NCBI RefSeq assembly: GCF_000023585.1 | Contig: NC_012914.1 | Location: 3,564,001-3,628,000 of the forward strand | Origin: Paenibacillus sp. JDR-2 | GTDB lineage: Bacteria; Bacillota; Bacilli; Paenibacillales; Paenibacillaceae | Reading direction: 5' to 3' | Length of the DNA stretch: 64,000 bases | In this document: piece by piece, positions 34,716 to 43,009 of the stretch | How the letters are laid out: each line of letters opens with the position of its first letter | Position numbering within the stretch: the first letter of the stretch is position 1 | The notes under the pieces: generated by a model | What the model saw: only the letters and a program-made list of their open reading frames with translations | The model's database searches: none | Told to the model about the DNA's origin: nothing | Made by a program: the position numbers and the translations under genes

Positions 34716-36335
34716 ATGCCACCAAGAAAAGTCAGAAGATTAGATGCCAAGCTGCTTATGCCAAGCCCAAGCAAAACGATGGATAAATACAAGGGACAAC
34801 AAGTATCCGGCAGCTTAGGCGACACTATTGCTTTTTTAGACGGGATATTGGGTATTAACGAAGATTTTACGGTCCGTAAATTCAATGTATTTGGCCAGTT
34901 TCCCGCTGCCATTATGTTTTTCTCCTGTATGGTCAATCAAGACAGCGTCAATTCGGACATTATGAAAGCATTGATGTATACGCCGCCGCATCTTATTGGG
35001 AGAACGATCGAGACTAATCAGTTATCCGACGTGATCATGAACGACTCTCTCTATCACAGCAAAAGCAGTTTACAGGGCGAATTAACGGCACTCGTAGATT
35101 GTATTTTGCGTGGGGATACGGTCATTGCCGTTGATGGGATGAAGGAATCCATCATCATTACGACGCGATCCGTTGAAAAACGTTCCATTGAACAGCCTGC
35201 AACCGAGCAGGTAATCAGAGGGCCTCGCGAAGGCTTCATAGAGCCGCTTGGCACCAATATCTCTTTAATTCGATACCGGCTCCAGTCACCGGATCTCCGC
35301 ATACAGACCATGGAGATTGGCCGTAGAACCAAATCAAAGGTTGCCGTCTGTTATATGGATGGTATTACTAATCCGGCATTAGTGGAAGAGGTTCATAAAC
35401 GTCTTTCCAAAATCGATATCGATACGGTGCTGGATTCGGGCTATCTGGAACAGTTTATCGAAGACAATCATTATTCTCCGTTCCCTCAGGTTCAATATAC
35501 CGAACGGCCTGACAAAGTGGTTGCCAATCTGGCTGAAGGAAGGGTCTCTATTCTGGTAGACGGTTCACCTTTGGCGTTGGTCGTGCCTACGGTGTTTAAC
35601 CAGTTCTATCAGACGGTAGAGGATTATACGGAACGATTCCTTCTGATGAGCTCGATCCGGCTGGCCAGGTTGATCGCTCTCGTCTTCTCGTTGGTTTTTC
35701 CGGCTTTGTACGTCTCGATTATCTCCTACAATCCGGAGCTCATTCCGACCGACTTTGCGGTTGCCGTAGCGGGGGGAAGAGCGGGGGTGCCGTTTCCGGC
35801 TGTTATTGAAGTCATCATAATCGAGATCTCCATGGAAGTACTTAGGGAGGCCACGATCCGATTACCGCAGCAAGTCGGCGGAGCACTCTCGATTGTTGGC
35901 GTGTTAGTTGTTGGCCAAGCAGCCGTAGCGGCCGGATTTGCGAGTCCTATTACGGTTGTTATTATCGCCTTAACGACAATTGGATCATTTGCTACACCGG
36001 CATATAATGCGGCGCTAGCGCTTCGGCTGCTTCGTTTTCCGCTCATTATATTAGCCGGGACCTTTGGGCTTTACGGGGTAATGATCGGACTAATCCTGAT
36101 TGCGAATCATCTCCTGTCCCTGAAATCTTTTGGCGTTCCATACCTTAGCCCGCTTATTCCGGTCGACTTTCAAGGCTTGAAGGATCTATTGGTCAGAGGG
36201 CCATTATGGCTGATGAACAAACGACCTGCGTTTCTTGATCCGGTCGATGAAACAAGAGTATCGGAATCGAAGTTTGACGAGCTCAAAAAAACGTCGAAAA
36301 ACGTGTTAGACCCTTTGAATGATAAAAGCGAGTAG
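34716..36335 (+). CDS. GerA-family spore germination receptor subunit A
   Basis: A 539-residue membrane protein that opens a complete A-B-C germination operon. The N-terminal hydrophilic domain (about residues 1-310) shows RSIEQPATEQVIRGPREGFIEPL and ERPDKVVANLAEGRVSILVDG. The membrane half has AGVPFPAVIEVIIIEISMEVL and VGGALSIVGVLVVGQAAV. The C-terminal tail is charged. ATG is preceded by AGGTGATGG. It is 14 bases ahead of gerB. Compared with the copy at 16420 the N-terminal 90 residues differ strongly, as expected if receptors sense different germinants. Expression in the forespore is expected from the family; no sigmaG promoter is obvious to me. Confidence 0.93.
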   Translation: MPPRKVRRLDAKLLMPSPSKTMDKYKGQQVSGSLGDTIAFLDGILGINEDFTVRKFNVFGQFPAAIMFFSCMVNQDSVNSDIMKALMYTPPHLIGRTIETNQLSDVIMNDSLYHSKSSLQGELTALVDCILRGDTVIAVDGMKESIIITTRSVEKRSIEQPATEQVIRGPREGFIEPLGTNISLIRYRLQSPDLRIQTMEIGRRTKSKVAVCYMDGITNPALVEEVHKRLSKIDIDTVLDSGYLEQFIEDNHYSPFPQVQYTERPDKVVANLAEGRVSILVDGSPLALVVPTVFNQFYQTVEDYTERFLLMSSIRLARLIALVFSLVFPALYVSIISYNPELIPTDFAVAVAGGRAGVPFPAVIEVIIIEISMEVLREATIRLPQQVGGALSIVGVLVVGQAAVAAGFASPITVVIIALTTIGSFATPAYNAALALRLLRFPLIILAGTFGLYGVMIGLILIANHLLSLKSFGVPYLSPLIPVDFQGLKDLLVRGPLWLMNKRPAFLDPVDETRVSESKFDELKKTSKNVLDPLNDKSE

Positions 36336-36348
36336 GAGGAATCGTTAG

Positions 36349-37470
36349 ATGGAGACCCGCCAGATTACAGTCATACAGGCAGCCGCAGTTCTTGTAAGCA
36401 CCATAATCGGCGTAGGCGTGCTTGCACTGCCGCTATTTGCGGTGCGCGCTGCCGACTCTGGAGGGCCGCTCGTAACATTTCTGGCGATGTTACTTGCTTT
36501 TGTCGGGTTATTTCTGATTGCCCGGCTCGGCATACGGTTTCCGGATGAGACGATTATCCATTACAGCGAGAAGATCATTGGCAAATGGCTGTCCTGGATT
36601 GGCAGCCTGTCTATTATTCTCTTTTTTGCGGTACTCACCTCGTTAACCGCCCGTGAGTTTGGCGAAGTCGTTGTTACATCGGTATTAAAATCAACTCCGG
36701 TTGAAGTTACGGTTATCGCCATGCTGCTGCTCGCCGCGATCTCTACACGCCACGGAATTACCACTTTCGCACATATTCATACGTTTTACTTTCCGTTTTT
36801 GTTAGTTCCCGTTCTTGTCATTGCCGCATTATCTTTGAAAAATGCGGAAGCGATTAATCTGCTGCCCATTTGGGGCAATGAACCGGGCGGAATGCTGAAA
36901 GGCACGCTAACGATTGCCGCCCTCTTCCAGGGAGCATTCGTATTGACCGCCGTTATCCCGAATATGAAGCACCCGGGGAAGGCGATGAAGGCTAGCTTCT
37001 GGGGCATGTTGATTGCCGGAGGCCTCTACGTTATTATCGTTGCGGCTACGATAAGCGTGTTTGGTTCGGAGGAGATAAAAAAGCTTCTATGGCCGACTTT
37101 GGAGCTTGCCAAGGCAACGTCATTGCCCGCTAACATTTTGGAGCGGCTGGACGCTTCTTTTCTCGCCGTATGGGTGACAGCCGTATTTACAACGTTATTC
37201 TCCAGTTATTTCTTTACGATTTATTCAATAAGTCATCTGTTCCGTTTGAAAGAGCATAAGCTGTTTTCCTATTTTATTTTGCCTTTCGTTTTCGTAATGG
37301 CCATGCTGCCCAAAAACATTATTCAAATGTATGAAATCATTGAAAACGTCGGCCGCATCGGCCTGATTATTACGATTGTCTATCCAGGTTTATTGCTTAT
37401 CGTTTCGATTCTTCGCAAGAAGAGAGGGAACCCAATTGCAGACAACAAGAAAATGGATCAAACTCGTTAG
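36349..37470 (+). CDS. GerB-family spore germination permease
   Basis: A 373-residue, ten-segment permease; GTAGGAGG precedes ATG. Family motifs include ITVIQAAAVLVSTIIGVGVL at the start, FPDETIIHYSEKIIGKWLSWI and the late SFLAVWVTAVFTTLFSSYF. GerB proteins bind the germinant (in GerAB, an amino acid). The glycine-rich first segment TIIGVGVLALP matches the unwound substrate site of the APC fold. The last 35 bases overlap the start of gerC, so B and C are coupled. Complete and apparently functional. Confidence 0.93.
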   Translation: METRQITVIQAAAVLVSTIIGVGVLALPLFAVRAADSGGPLVTFLAMLLAFVGLFLIARLGIRFPDETIIHYSEKIIGKWLSWIGSLSIILFFAVLTSLTAREFGEVVVTSVLKSTPVEVTVIAMLLLAAISTRHGITTFAHIHTFYFPFLLVPVLVIAALSLKNAEAINLLPIWGNEPGGMLKGTLTIAALFQGAFVLTAVIPNMKHPGKAMKASFWGMLIAGGLYVIIVAATISVFGSEEIKKLLWPTLELAKATSLPANILERLDASFLAVWVTAVFTTLFSSYFFTIYSISHLFRLKEHKLFSYFILPFVFVMAMLPKNIIQMYEIIENVGRIGLIITIVYPGLLLIVSILRKKRGNPIADNKKMDQTR

Positions 37471-38680
37471 AACCCTGTGTGCGGTTATGCTTGCCACGCC
37501 TATCCTCGCCGGATGCTGGGATCGATTGGAAATTGAGGAACGGGCTGTAGTTCTGGGTGTATCTATAGACAAGGTAAAGATGGAAGAAGCGGAAGAGGAA
37601 GAAGACGCAATCTCTCATTTGCCCGGTACGATTCCCGCTCCGAATAAAGATATGATCCGCGTAGCCGTGCAAATTGCTCTCCCCGGAAGAATACCGTTAG
37701 GACCAGGAGAAAGCGGAGGAGGCGGAGGAGGCTCCGTTGGAAAAACGGTATGGGTTATTGACGTTGTTGGCCATAGCTTGAATGACGCCTTTATGAATCT
37801 GCAGCAGCAGGTATCCAGCAAGCTTTTTTTCGGACATCTGCGCGTAATTGTTATTTCTGAAGCCGTAGCCAGAAATGGCTTAGAGAACATAAACGATTAC
37901 TTTCGCCGTAACTCTGAAGTCCGCCGTATGGCATGGATGATGGTAGCGAAAGGACAAGCACGGAAACTTATGCTGGCTTCTCCGCCTCTGGAACGGGTTC
38001 CTACACTGTATTTAATGTCAACACTGGATGAAGGCATTCGGATGGGGAAATTCCCGAAAGACTATATCGGCATTTTCTGGAGCAACGTCTCTAAAAAAGG
38101 GCAGGAAGGCTTCTTACCATACGTCGAAATAAAGAAAGAACAAAATGTGGAAATCAAAGGTCTAGCTTACTTTGTTGGAGATCATATGGTTGGAGTGACC
38201 AGGCCGTTAGAAATTGCAGGTTACTTGGCGATTAAAGGGATAAACCCCGCAGGTTACAGAGTATTCGTTCAACTGGGCAGTCCGGAACAGACTATCATGA
38301 CGACCGCAACCCATCGCCGGTCCAAAATTAAGGTCCAAATCAAGGACGATGTTCCGCATTTCACGATAGATATCGGAATCGAGCTTAACGTGGAAGGAAA
38401 GGTTAGCGATAAAATTCAGATTAATAATCCGGATGTCTTGAAATTGATCGAGGAAAAGCAAGGCTCGGATGCCATCAAGTTTTATTACGATATCATTAAG
38501 GAATCGCAAGAAAAAGGTTCGGATTATTTCGGATTCGGCGAAATCGTCCGGGGAAGAAAACCTCAATATTGGAATAAACGAATTAAGACGGCGGAGGAAT
38601 GGAGCAAAATGTACGAGAACTGTACCTTTGAAGTCAAAGTCGCGATGAAAGTACGAAGGATCGGAATGAAGGGCGTATAA
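37436..38680 (+). CDS. GerC-type germination lipoprotein
   Basis: The protein has 414 residues from TTG 37436, 7 bases after AGAGAGGG and inside the end of gerB; the frame is open further upstream but lacks a sited start. The signal peptide ends ILAGC with lipidated Cys27, followed by WDRLEIEERAVVLGV, the family hallmark. A glycine-rich loop (ESGGGGGGSVGKTVWV) and the RRMAWMMVAKGQARKLM block precede the three-domain C-terminal part. This is the intact counterpart of the frameshifted gerC at 17947. A slightly long acidic insert (KMEEAEEEEDAIS) lies near residue 45. Confidence 0.93.
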   Translation: MQTTRKWIKLVRTLCAVMLATPILAGCWDRLEIEERAVVLGVSIDKVKMEEAEEEEDAISHLPGTIPAPNKDMIRVAVQIALPGRIPLGPGESGGGGGGSVGKTVWVIDVVGHSLNDAFMNLQQQVSSKLFFGHLRVIVISEAVARNGLENINDYFRRNSEVRRMAWMMVAKGQARKLMLASPPLERVPTLYLMSTLDEGIRMGKFPKDYIGIFWSNVSKKGQEGFLPYVEIKKEQNVEIKGLAYFVGDHMVGVTRPLEIAGYLAIKGINPAGYRVFVQLGSPEQTIMTTATHRRSKIKVQIKDDVPHFTIDIGIELNVEGKVSDKIQINNPDVLKLIEEKQGSDAIKFYYDIIKESQEKGSDYFGFGEIVRGRKPQYWNKRIKTAEEWSKMYENCTFEVKVAMKVRRIGMKGV

Positions 38681-38707
38681 TATCCTGTTTGAAGGAAGGG
38701 ATTGCGG

Positions 38708-38911
38708 ATGCTTGGCGGTTATACGATAGGCTACTTGTATTACGCAATTACACTGTTTATTGTAAGCGGGTTGCTGGTCATTTACATCGATGTCAGAGAT
38801 CTAAGCAAGGATAAAAAGCAAAAAAAAGAGTTGAAGGTTTCCCGGTTTATCGGGTGGTTCAATATCGCTGCAGGCGTATTCCTGTGGGTTGGCGACATCA
38901 TTATCGATTAG
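38708..38911 (+). CDS. Small membrane protein of the germination operon (CLC_0170-like)
   Basis: The protein has 67 residues from ATG 38708, 7 bases after AAGGAAGGG. Two hydrophobic segments (about 5-23 and 47-62) are separated by a basic stretch KDKKQKKELKVSR; the end is GVFLWVGDIIID. It resembles small two-segment proteins often found at the end of germination operons in this group of bacteria, including those labelled CLC_0170-like; the link is from memory and unverified. It could be a fourth receptor subunit. Confidence 0.7.
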   Translation: MLGGYTIGYLYYAITLFIVSGLLVIYIDVRDLSKDKKQKKELKVSRFIGWFNIAAGVFLWVGDIIID

Positions 38912-38994
38912 CTTAAACGCTTAATGAAACCCTCTCCCTCCCAATTCGTAAAAAGTAAAAATAAGCAACCATGCAGGAAGGAAGAGGCAGCTGA

Positions 38995-39432
38995 ATGAGA
39001 ACGCTGACGATACTCTTACTCGTCGTTTCGTCCATGATGTTAAGCGCTTGTTCTTTGTTTGAAAGTGCCAATCAAACCGTGCAATACGTGGATCAAACGC
39101 AGGGGCATATTAACAAATTGTCTGATTTTGCGGAGCAGGCACCCCAAATGATGCAAGATGCTGCGACCAATCCCGAAACGATGCAGCAGCTGGAGGACCG
39201 TCTAGTTGCGCTAAAAGAGGATATTGAACAGTTTAATCTATTGGACGCCCCCGCCATGGCAAAGGATCTGCATCAACAAATAATCGAGAAAAATCAAATA
39301 TTGCTGCAGGAGATCAACGACGCCTTGGCTAATGGTCATCTCGCATTGGACCAGCTTCAGAACTCGCCTATCATACAAACGATTACGGATATAACGAGCT
39401 TGCTTAACCGTATCGAAAATTTAGGCTTATAA
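38995..39432 (+). CDS. DUF6376-like lipoprotein
   Basis: A 145-residue lipoprotein. The signal peptide ends MMLSAC with lipidated Cys19. The mature part is almost wholly alpha-helical with heptad-like patterns (NKLSDFAEQAPQMMQDA, MQQLEDRLVALKEDIEQF), ending TDITSLLNRIENLGL. This matches the small helical lipoproteins grouped as DUF6376 in Bacilli. Function unknown. It lies 83 bases after the germination operon without a terminator between, so it may be read through from it or have its own promoter. A bidirectional terminator separates it from the convergent tetR. Confidence 0.78.
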   Translation: MRTLTILLLVVSSMMLSACSLFESANQTVQYVDQTQGHINKLSDFAEQAPQMMQDAATNPETMQQLEDRLVALKEDIEQFNLLDAPAMAKDLHQQIIEKNQILLQEINDALANGHLALDQLQNSPIIQTITDITSLLNRIENLGL

Positions 39433-39441
39433 CCGTAAAGG

Positions 39442-39492
39442 CCATCTGATTTCGGAGGAATAACCTCCGGATTCGGATGGTTTTTTATTTTT
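39442..39492. terminator. Bidirectional terminator between the lipoprotein and tetR genes
   Basis: A long stem (CCATCTGATTTCGGAGG with CCTCCGGATTCGGATGG, several G-U pairs and one mismatch) then TTTTTTATTTTT. Confidence 0.75.
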
Positions 39493-40055
39493 TAACGATA
39501 CATTGAATAAACCTGGTTATTTTCGAATAAATGTTGAACCTGATCGGCCATAAAGGGAGTGGAATGAGGCATACCGCGGCGGATCCACCACTCCACAACG
39601 CCAATAAAGGCCGATGCCATAAATTGCGCTTTAATCTCCTGGTCTATATCGGGTTTCTCATTCGTTTGTTCCATCTTGAGCATCATGTTCACGGAGAAGA
39701 AATGCAGCAATTGATCCCGGAATAGAAATACTCTCTCATTGGAAAACATAGCGGAGAAAAACGGGAAGTGCTCTTGGAAGTAATCAAACACCTGCTGGGG
39801 GTTTCCTTCGCCCGACTCGCGGTTTTTGCATATAGAGATGATCTCGCCGATATGCTCTTCCGTACATTTGTCCAAAAGGTCGTATTTGTCGCTGTAGTGC
39901 AAATAAACGGTACCGCGGTTTACGTTTGCCCGGTCCGCAATCTCGTTAATGGTGATCTGTTCAAACTCTTTCTCCGTAAAAAGTTCAAGAAACGATTTCT
40001 TAATCGCTTGCTTTGTCCTTAGAATTCGGCGATCGGTCTTTACCACATTTTCCAT
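39492..40055 (-). CDS. TetR-family transcriptional regulator
   Basis: The protein has 187 residues from ATG 40055, 11 bases after GGAGG; the longer frame to 40088 lacks a better site. The DNA-binding domain is at about residues 8-55 (QITINEIADRANVNRGTVYLHY). The C-terminal domain with FIGVVEWWIRRGMPHSTPFMA belongs to the TetR_C subgroup common in Firmicutes. It is divergent from an SDR gene across 183 bases that contain a promoter and a small palindrome, so it probably represses that SDR. Ligand unknown. Confidence 0.9.
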   Translation of the reverse strand: MENVVKTDRRILRTKQAIKKSFLELFTEKEFEQITINEIADRANVNRGTVYLHYSDKYDLLDKCTEEHIGEIISICKNRESGEGNPQQVFDYFQEHFPFFSAMFSNERVFLFRDQLLHFFSVNMMLKMEQTNEKPDIDQEIKAQFMASAFIGVVEWWIRRGMPHSTPFMADQVQHLFENNQVYSMYR

Positions 40056-40135
40056 ACTTTTCGGTTCCTCCGTAAAAATAATCAACAATTGTGATGAGAG
40101 TGTCGGATATAAAACAAAAGCGCATCAATCAACCA

Positions 40136-40163
40136 TTGAGAGGTTGAGACATCTGTCTATAAT
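40136..40163 (+). promoter_or_regulatory. Probable promoter of the SDR at 40239
   Basis: TTGAGA at 40136-40141, a 16-base spacer and TATAAT at 40158-40163. A palindrome AACGGCCGTT at 40171-40180 lies at about the transcription start and is a candidate site for the divergent TetR protein. Confidence 0.55.
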
Positions 40164-40238
40164 GTAAATCAACGGCCGTTAAATATTCAACACGCGTTTT
40201 ATATCCGATACAAATATTCAACAAAGGAGACGATATCC

Positions 40239-40979
40239 ATGGAAAATATAAAAGATAAAGTGGTCATTATTACCGGAGCTTCAAGCGGAATAGGGGAGGC
40301 TACGGCGAAGCTTCTAGCTGATCAAGGCGCGAAGGTGGTGTTAGCGGCAAGAAGAGAGGATCGTCTTCAATCAGTCGTTAATGACATTAAGCAAAATGGA
40401 GGAGAGGCGGTATCCGTTAGAGCGGATGTCGTATCTTCCGAAGACATGAAGAGATTAGCTCAATTCGCCTTGGACAAGTACGGCCGTATCGATGTCTTGG
40501 TAAACAACGCAGGCATTATGCCAAGCTCCAGAATGAACGAGCTTCGGGTAGAAGAGTGGGAGCAAATGATTGATGTGAATATCAAAGGCGTATTGTACGG
40601 GATCGCTGCGGTATTGCCGGTTATGCGCGAGCAGAAGTCCGGTCATGTCATTAATTTATCCTCGACCGCCGGTTATCATGTATCCGCCACTTCCGCCGTA
40701 TATGCGGCAACTAAGTTTGCCGTCCGGGCAATCTCGGAAGGGCTGCGCCTTGAGGAGTCCGCCGATTCGGGTATCCGATCTACCGTCGTTTCCCCAGGTT
40801 TGACGAACACGGAGCTCTTCAGCAGCATCACAAGTCCGGAGGTGCAAGCAATGGCCAGTCAAATCGGCGGAATGGGAATTAATCCATCCAGCATTGCGAG
40901 AGCTATCGCATTTGCGATTAATGAACCTGACGATGCGCTTGTGAGCGAAATTATGGTAAGACCAACCGCGTTAGCTTAA
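40239..40979 (+). CDS. Short-chain dehydrogenase/reductase
   Basis: A 246-residue SDR with AAAGGAG 9 bases before ATG. All classical motifs are present: TGASSGIG near residues 12-19, NNAG, catalytic Ser in INLSSTAG and YAATK (Tyr-x-x-x-Lys) followed by PG at VVSPGLTNTE. It therefore should be an active NAD(P)-dependent oxidoreductase, similar to those that bacteria induce against electrophiles; the substrate is not predictable. The divergent TetR gene is the likely regulator. A terminator follows. Confidence 0.9.
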   Translation: MENIKDKVVIITGASSGIGEATAKLLADQGAKVVLAARREDRLQSVVNDIKQNGGEAVSVRADVVSSEDMKRLAQFALDKYGRIDVLVNNAGIMPSSRMNELRVEEWEQMIDVNIKGVLYGIAAVLPVMREQKSGHVINLSSTAGYHVSATSAVYAATKFAVRAISEGLRLEESADSGIRSTVVSPGLTNTELFSSITSPEVQAMASQIGGMGINPSSIARAIAFAINEPDDALVSEIMVRPTALA

Positions 40980-40994
40980 GCAATACCGGAAAAA

Positions 40995-41032
40995 GGGGCT
41001 GCCGATCATTATTTATCGGCAGTCTTTTCTTG
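40995..41032 (+). terminator. Terminator after the SDR
   Basis: GGCTGCCGAT and ATCGGCAGTC form a ten-base stem (one G-U pair) followed by TTTTCTT. Confidence 0.75.
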
Positions 41033-41041
41033 AAGGATGCC

Positions 41042-41070
41042 TTGACACGCGAATACGTTAGCGTTATTGT
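41042..41070 (+). promoter_or_regulatory. Promoter of the marR gene
   Basis: TTGACA at 41042-41047, a 17-base spacer and TATTGT at 41065-41070. The operator copy at 41078-41101 falls just after the expected transcription start. Confidence 0.65.
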
Positions 41071-41077
41071 TAATTCG

Positions 41078-41101
41078 CAAATAGTTAATTGATTAATTAT
41101 A
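41078..41101. promoter_or_regulatory. MarR operator, copy 1
   Basis: An AT-rich inverted-repeat sequence, CAAATAGTTAATTG followed by ATTAATTATA. It agrees at 22 of 24 positions with 41591-41614. One copy before marR and one before the SDR suggest autoregulation and control of the SDR unit. Confidence 0.75.
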
Positions 41102-41116
41102 AGGGAGGCTAATCGT

Positions 41117-41554
41117 ATAGAGAAGTGGGATCCGTTTGAGCAGCCGATTCTTCCTATCGATGTTTTTCTAACAATCTACAAAACCAGTCACCATCTGGTG
41201 CAGAAGCTGGAGGAACATCTGGGGAAGTATGATTTAACGCTTGGCCGCTGGTGTTTGCTGGTCGCTTTGAAAAGAGGCGGAAGGCCAATGCTTCCGTCTG
41301 AATTAAGCGATGATCTCGCCGTAACCAGGGCGAATATCAGCAATTTATTGAATTCATTGGAGAAGGCGGGAAGGATCCAAAGAGATTTTGATCCCTCTAA
41401 CCGAAGACGAATACTTGTCCGATTAACTTCAGACGGCGAGGACCTTATCGCGAAGGTGTGGCCCGTATATGAGGAAACCATCACCGAGCATATTGGAAAG
41501 CTTTCGCCGGAAAATCAGACAAAGCTCAAAGAATTGCTGAACATTTTATTCTAA
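41117..41554 (+). CDS. MarR-family regulator, apparently starting at ATA
   Basis: The protein has 145 residues if it starts at ATA 41117, 8 bases after AAGGGAGG (41101-41108). No ATG, GTG or TTG lies in this frame before GTG 41198, and starting there would delete the first helix of the fold (EKWDPFEQPILPIDVFLTIY). The rest is a normal MarR protein: the winged helix has LPSELSDDLAVTRANISNLLNSLEKAG and the wing DFDPSNRRRILVRLTSDG. It probably binds the twin operators before itself and before the SDR at 41661. The unusual start could be a start-codon mutation, a natural weak start, or a sequence error. Confidence 0.8.
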   Translation: MEKWDPFEQPILPIDVFLTIYKTSHHLVQKLEEHLGKYDLTLGRWCLLVALKRGGRPMLPSELSDDLAVTRANISNLLNSLEKAGRIQRDFDPSNRRRILVRLTSDGEDLIAKVWPVYEETITEHIGKLSPENQTKLKELLNILF

Positions 41555-41590
41555 AACACGATTACCGTCCTAGATAAGGACGGCTTCCGT

Positions 41591-41614
41591 CAAATAGTTA
41601 ATTAATTAATTATT
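41591..41614. promoter_or_regulatory. MarR operator, copy 2
   Basis: Near-identical partner of 41078-41101, 47 bases upstream of the SDR start, with an alternating TTAATTAATTAATTA core. Confidence 0.75.
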
Positions 41615-41660
41615 ATCAAATTAACAAAAAAAACAAGATAAACCAAAGGAGACTGAACCT

Positions 41661-42407
41661 ATGTTAGAAAATAAAGTTGTTATTATTACCGGCGGGGGAG
41701 CCGGTATCGGATTGGCTGCGGCTCAAATGTTCGCCGCTAAGGGAGCTAAGGTGCTCATCACCGGACGTCGAATGGAAGTATTGGAACAAATCACGGCTAT
41801 CCATCCGAATATCCAAGGATTTGTCGCTGATTCAAGCGATCCCGATTCGGGTGCAAATACGGTCGCGGCAGCAATCCATTTGTGGGGACGAGTAGACATT
41901 GTTGTCAATAACGCGGGCGCTGGCGGTATTACGCCGCTTGAGCATGTGAGCGCGCAGGCGATTACGGATATTTTCGCGGTAAATGTCATGGGACCAACGC
42001 TTCTTGCCGCAGCCGCTATTCCTCATCTTGAGAAGACAAAAGGGTTAATCATCAATATGTCGAGCACGTATGGCAGTAAGGCAGGAGCCAATCTGTCGTT
42101 GTATGGTTCCAGCAAAGCCGCAATGGAATATATGACTCGCAGCTGGGCGCTTGAGCTTGCTCCGAAGGGCATTCGCGTTAACGCCATTGCTTCCGGTCCG
42201 GTCGAGACTTCTTTCCTCCGGGAACGGATGGGACTCACTCCTGAGCAAGCTGAAGCGGTTAAGGAGCATGAACGTCAAAGCATACCGCTTGGCCGCCGAG
42301 GAGAGCCTAACGACGTTGCAGCATGGATCGTGACTCTTGCCGAACCGGGTATGGACTGGGTAACGGGTCAGGTTATCGCCGTAGACGGCGGTCTGAACAT
42401 CACTTAA
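41661..42407 (+). CDS. Short-chain dehydrogenase/reductase of the MarR regulon
   Basis: A 248-residue SDR; AAAGGAG precedes ATG. TGGGAGIG near residues 10-17, NNAG, catalytic Ser (INMSSTYG) and YGSSK are all present, and the C-terminus VTGQVIAVDGG is standard. It is first in a unit with an AhpD-like protein and an NmrA-like protein, and follows one of the two MarR-type operators. The unit may handle a reactive or toxic small molecule; this is inferred from the regulator class and neighbours. It should be catalytically active. Confidence 0.9.
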   Translation: MLENKVVIITGGGAGIGLAAAQMFAAKGAKVLITGRRMEVLEQITAIHPNIQGFVADSSDPDSGANTVAAAIHLWGRVDIVVNNAGAGGITPLEHVSAQAITDIFAVNVMGPTLLAAAAIPHLEKTKGLIINMSSTYGSKAGANLSLYGSSKAAMEYMTRSWALELAPKGIRVNAIASGPVETSFLRERMGLTPEQAEAVKEHERQSIPLGRRGEPNDVAAWIVTLAEPGMDWVTGQVIAVDGGLNIT

Positions 42408-42489
42408 AAACTTTTTCGATGCGGCTGTCACAAAACAATATCGTCGATTGTCTTAATAACGTCACAACAAATTTGAGGAGGAATACAAA

Positions 42490-42969
42490 ATGACACAACG
42501 TGTAAATTATATGCAGCAATCGCCGGAGTTCACTAAAAAAATGATGGAGTTCAGCTATGCGGAGAAATCCAGTTCCATTGAAGCGAAGATTATTCACCTC
42601 GTGCACATCAGAGCTTCCCAAATGAACGGCTGCGGATTCTGTCTGGATATGCATGTTAAGGAAGCAAAGATTCACGGCGAGAGAGAATTGCGTCTTTATC
42701 ATCTAGCAATCTGGAGAGAATCCACGTTGTTCGATGCTCGCGAAAGAGCTGCGCTTGCTTGGACCGAAGTGTTGACTAAACTGCCGGAGCATGGCGTATC
42801 CGACGAAATATATAATCGTGTCCGCGAACAATTCACGGAGAAAGAAATTTCCGACCTGACATACTCGATCATGGCGATCAATGCTTGGAACCGTGCAAAT
42901 GTAGCCTTTAGAACAGAGCCTGGCTCCGCTGATGCTGCATTTGGTTTAACCAAAGCCGGCCTGAACTAA
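42490..42969 (+). CDS. AhpD-like carboxymuconolactone decarboxylase-family protein
   Basis: A 159-residue protein with GAGGAGG before ATG. It carries the AhpD core with the redox-active CxxC and following His: QMNGCGFCLDMHVKEAKIHG near residues 50-65. Members of this family with CxxCxxxH act as alkyl hydroperoxidases or peroxidase reductants, as opposed to the true decarboxylase that lacks the cysteines. It is the middle gene of the MarR-linked unit. A role in peroxide or electrophile defence is plausible from the motif and context, not proven. Confidence 0.9.
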   Translation: MTQRVNYMQQSPEFTKKMMEFSYAEKSSSIEAKIIHLVHIRASQMNGCGFCLDMHVKEAKIHGERELRLYHLAIWRESTLFDARERAALAWTEVLTKLPEHGVSDEIYNRVREQFTEKEISDLTYSIMAINAWNRANVAFRTEPGSADAAFGLTKAGLN

Positions 42970-43009
42970 TTGAAGCTACTATAAAAAAGAGATAGGGAGA
43001 GGAAACCGT

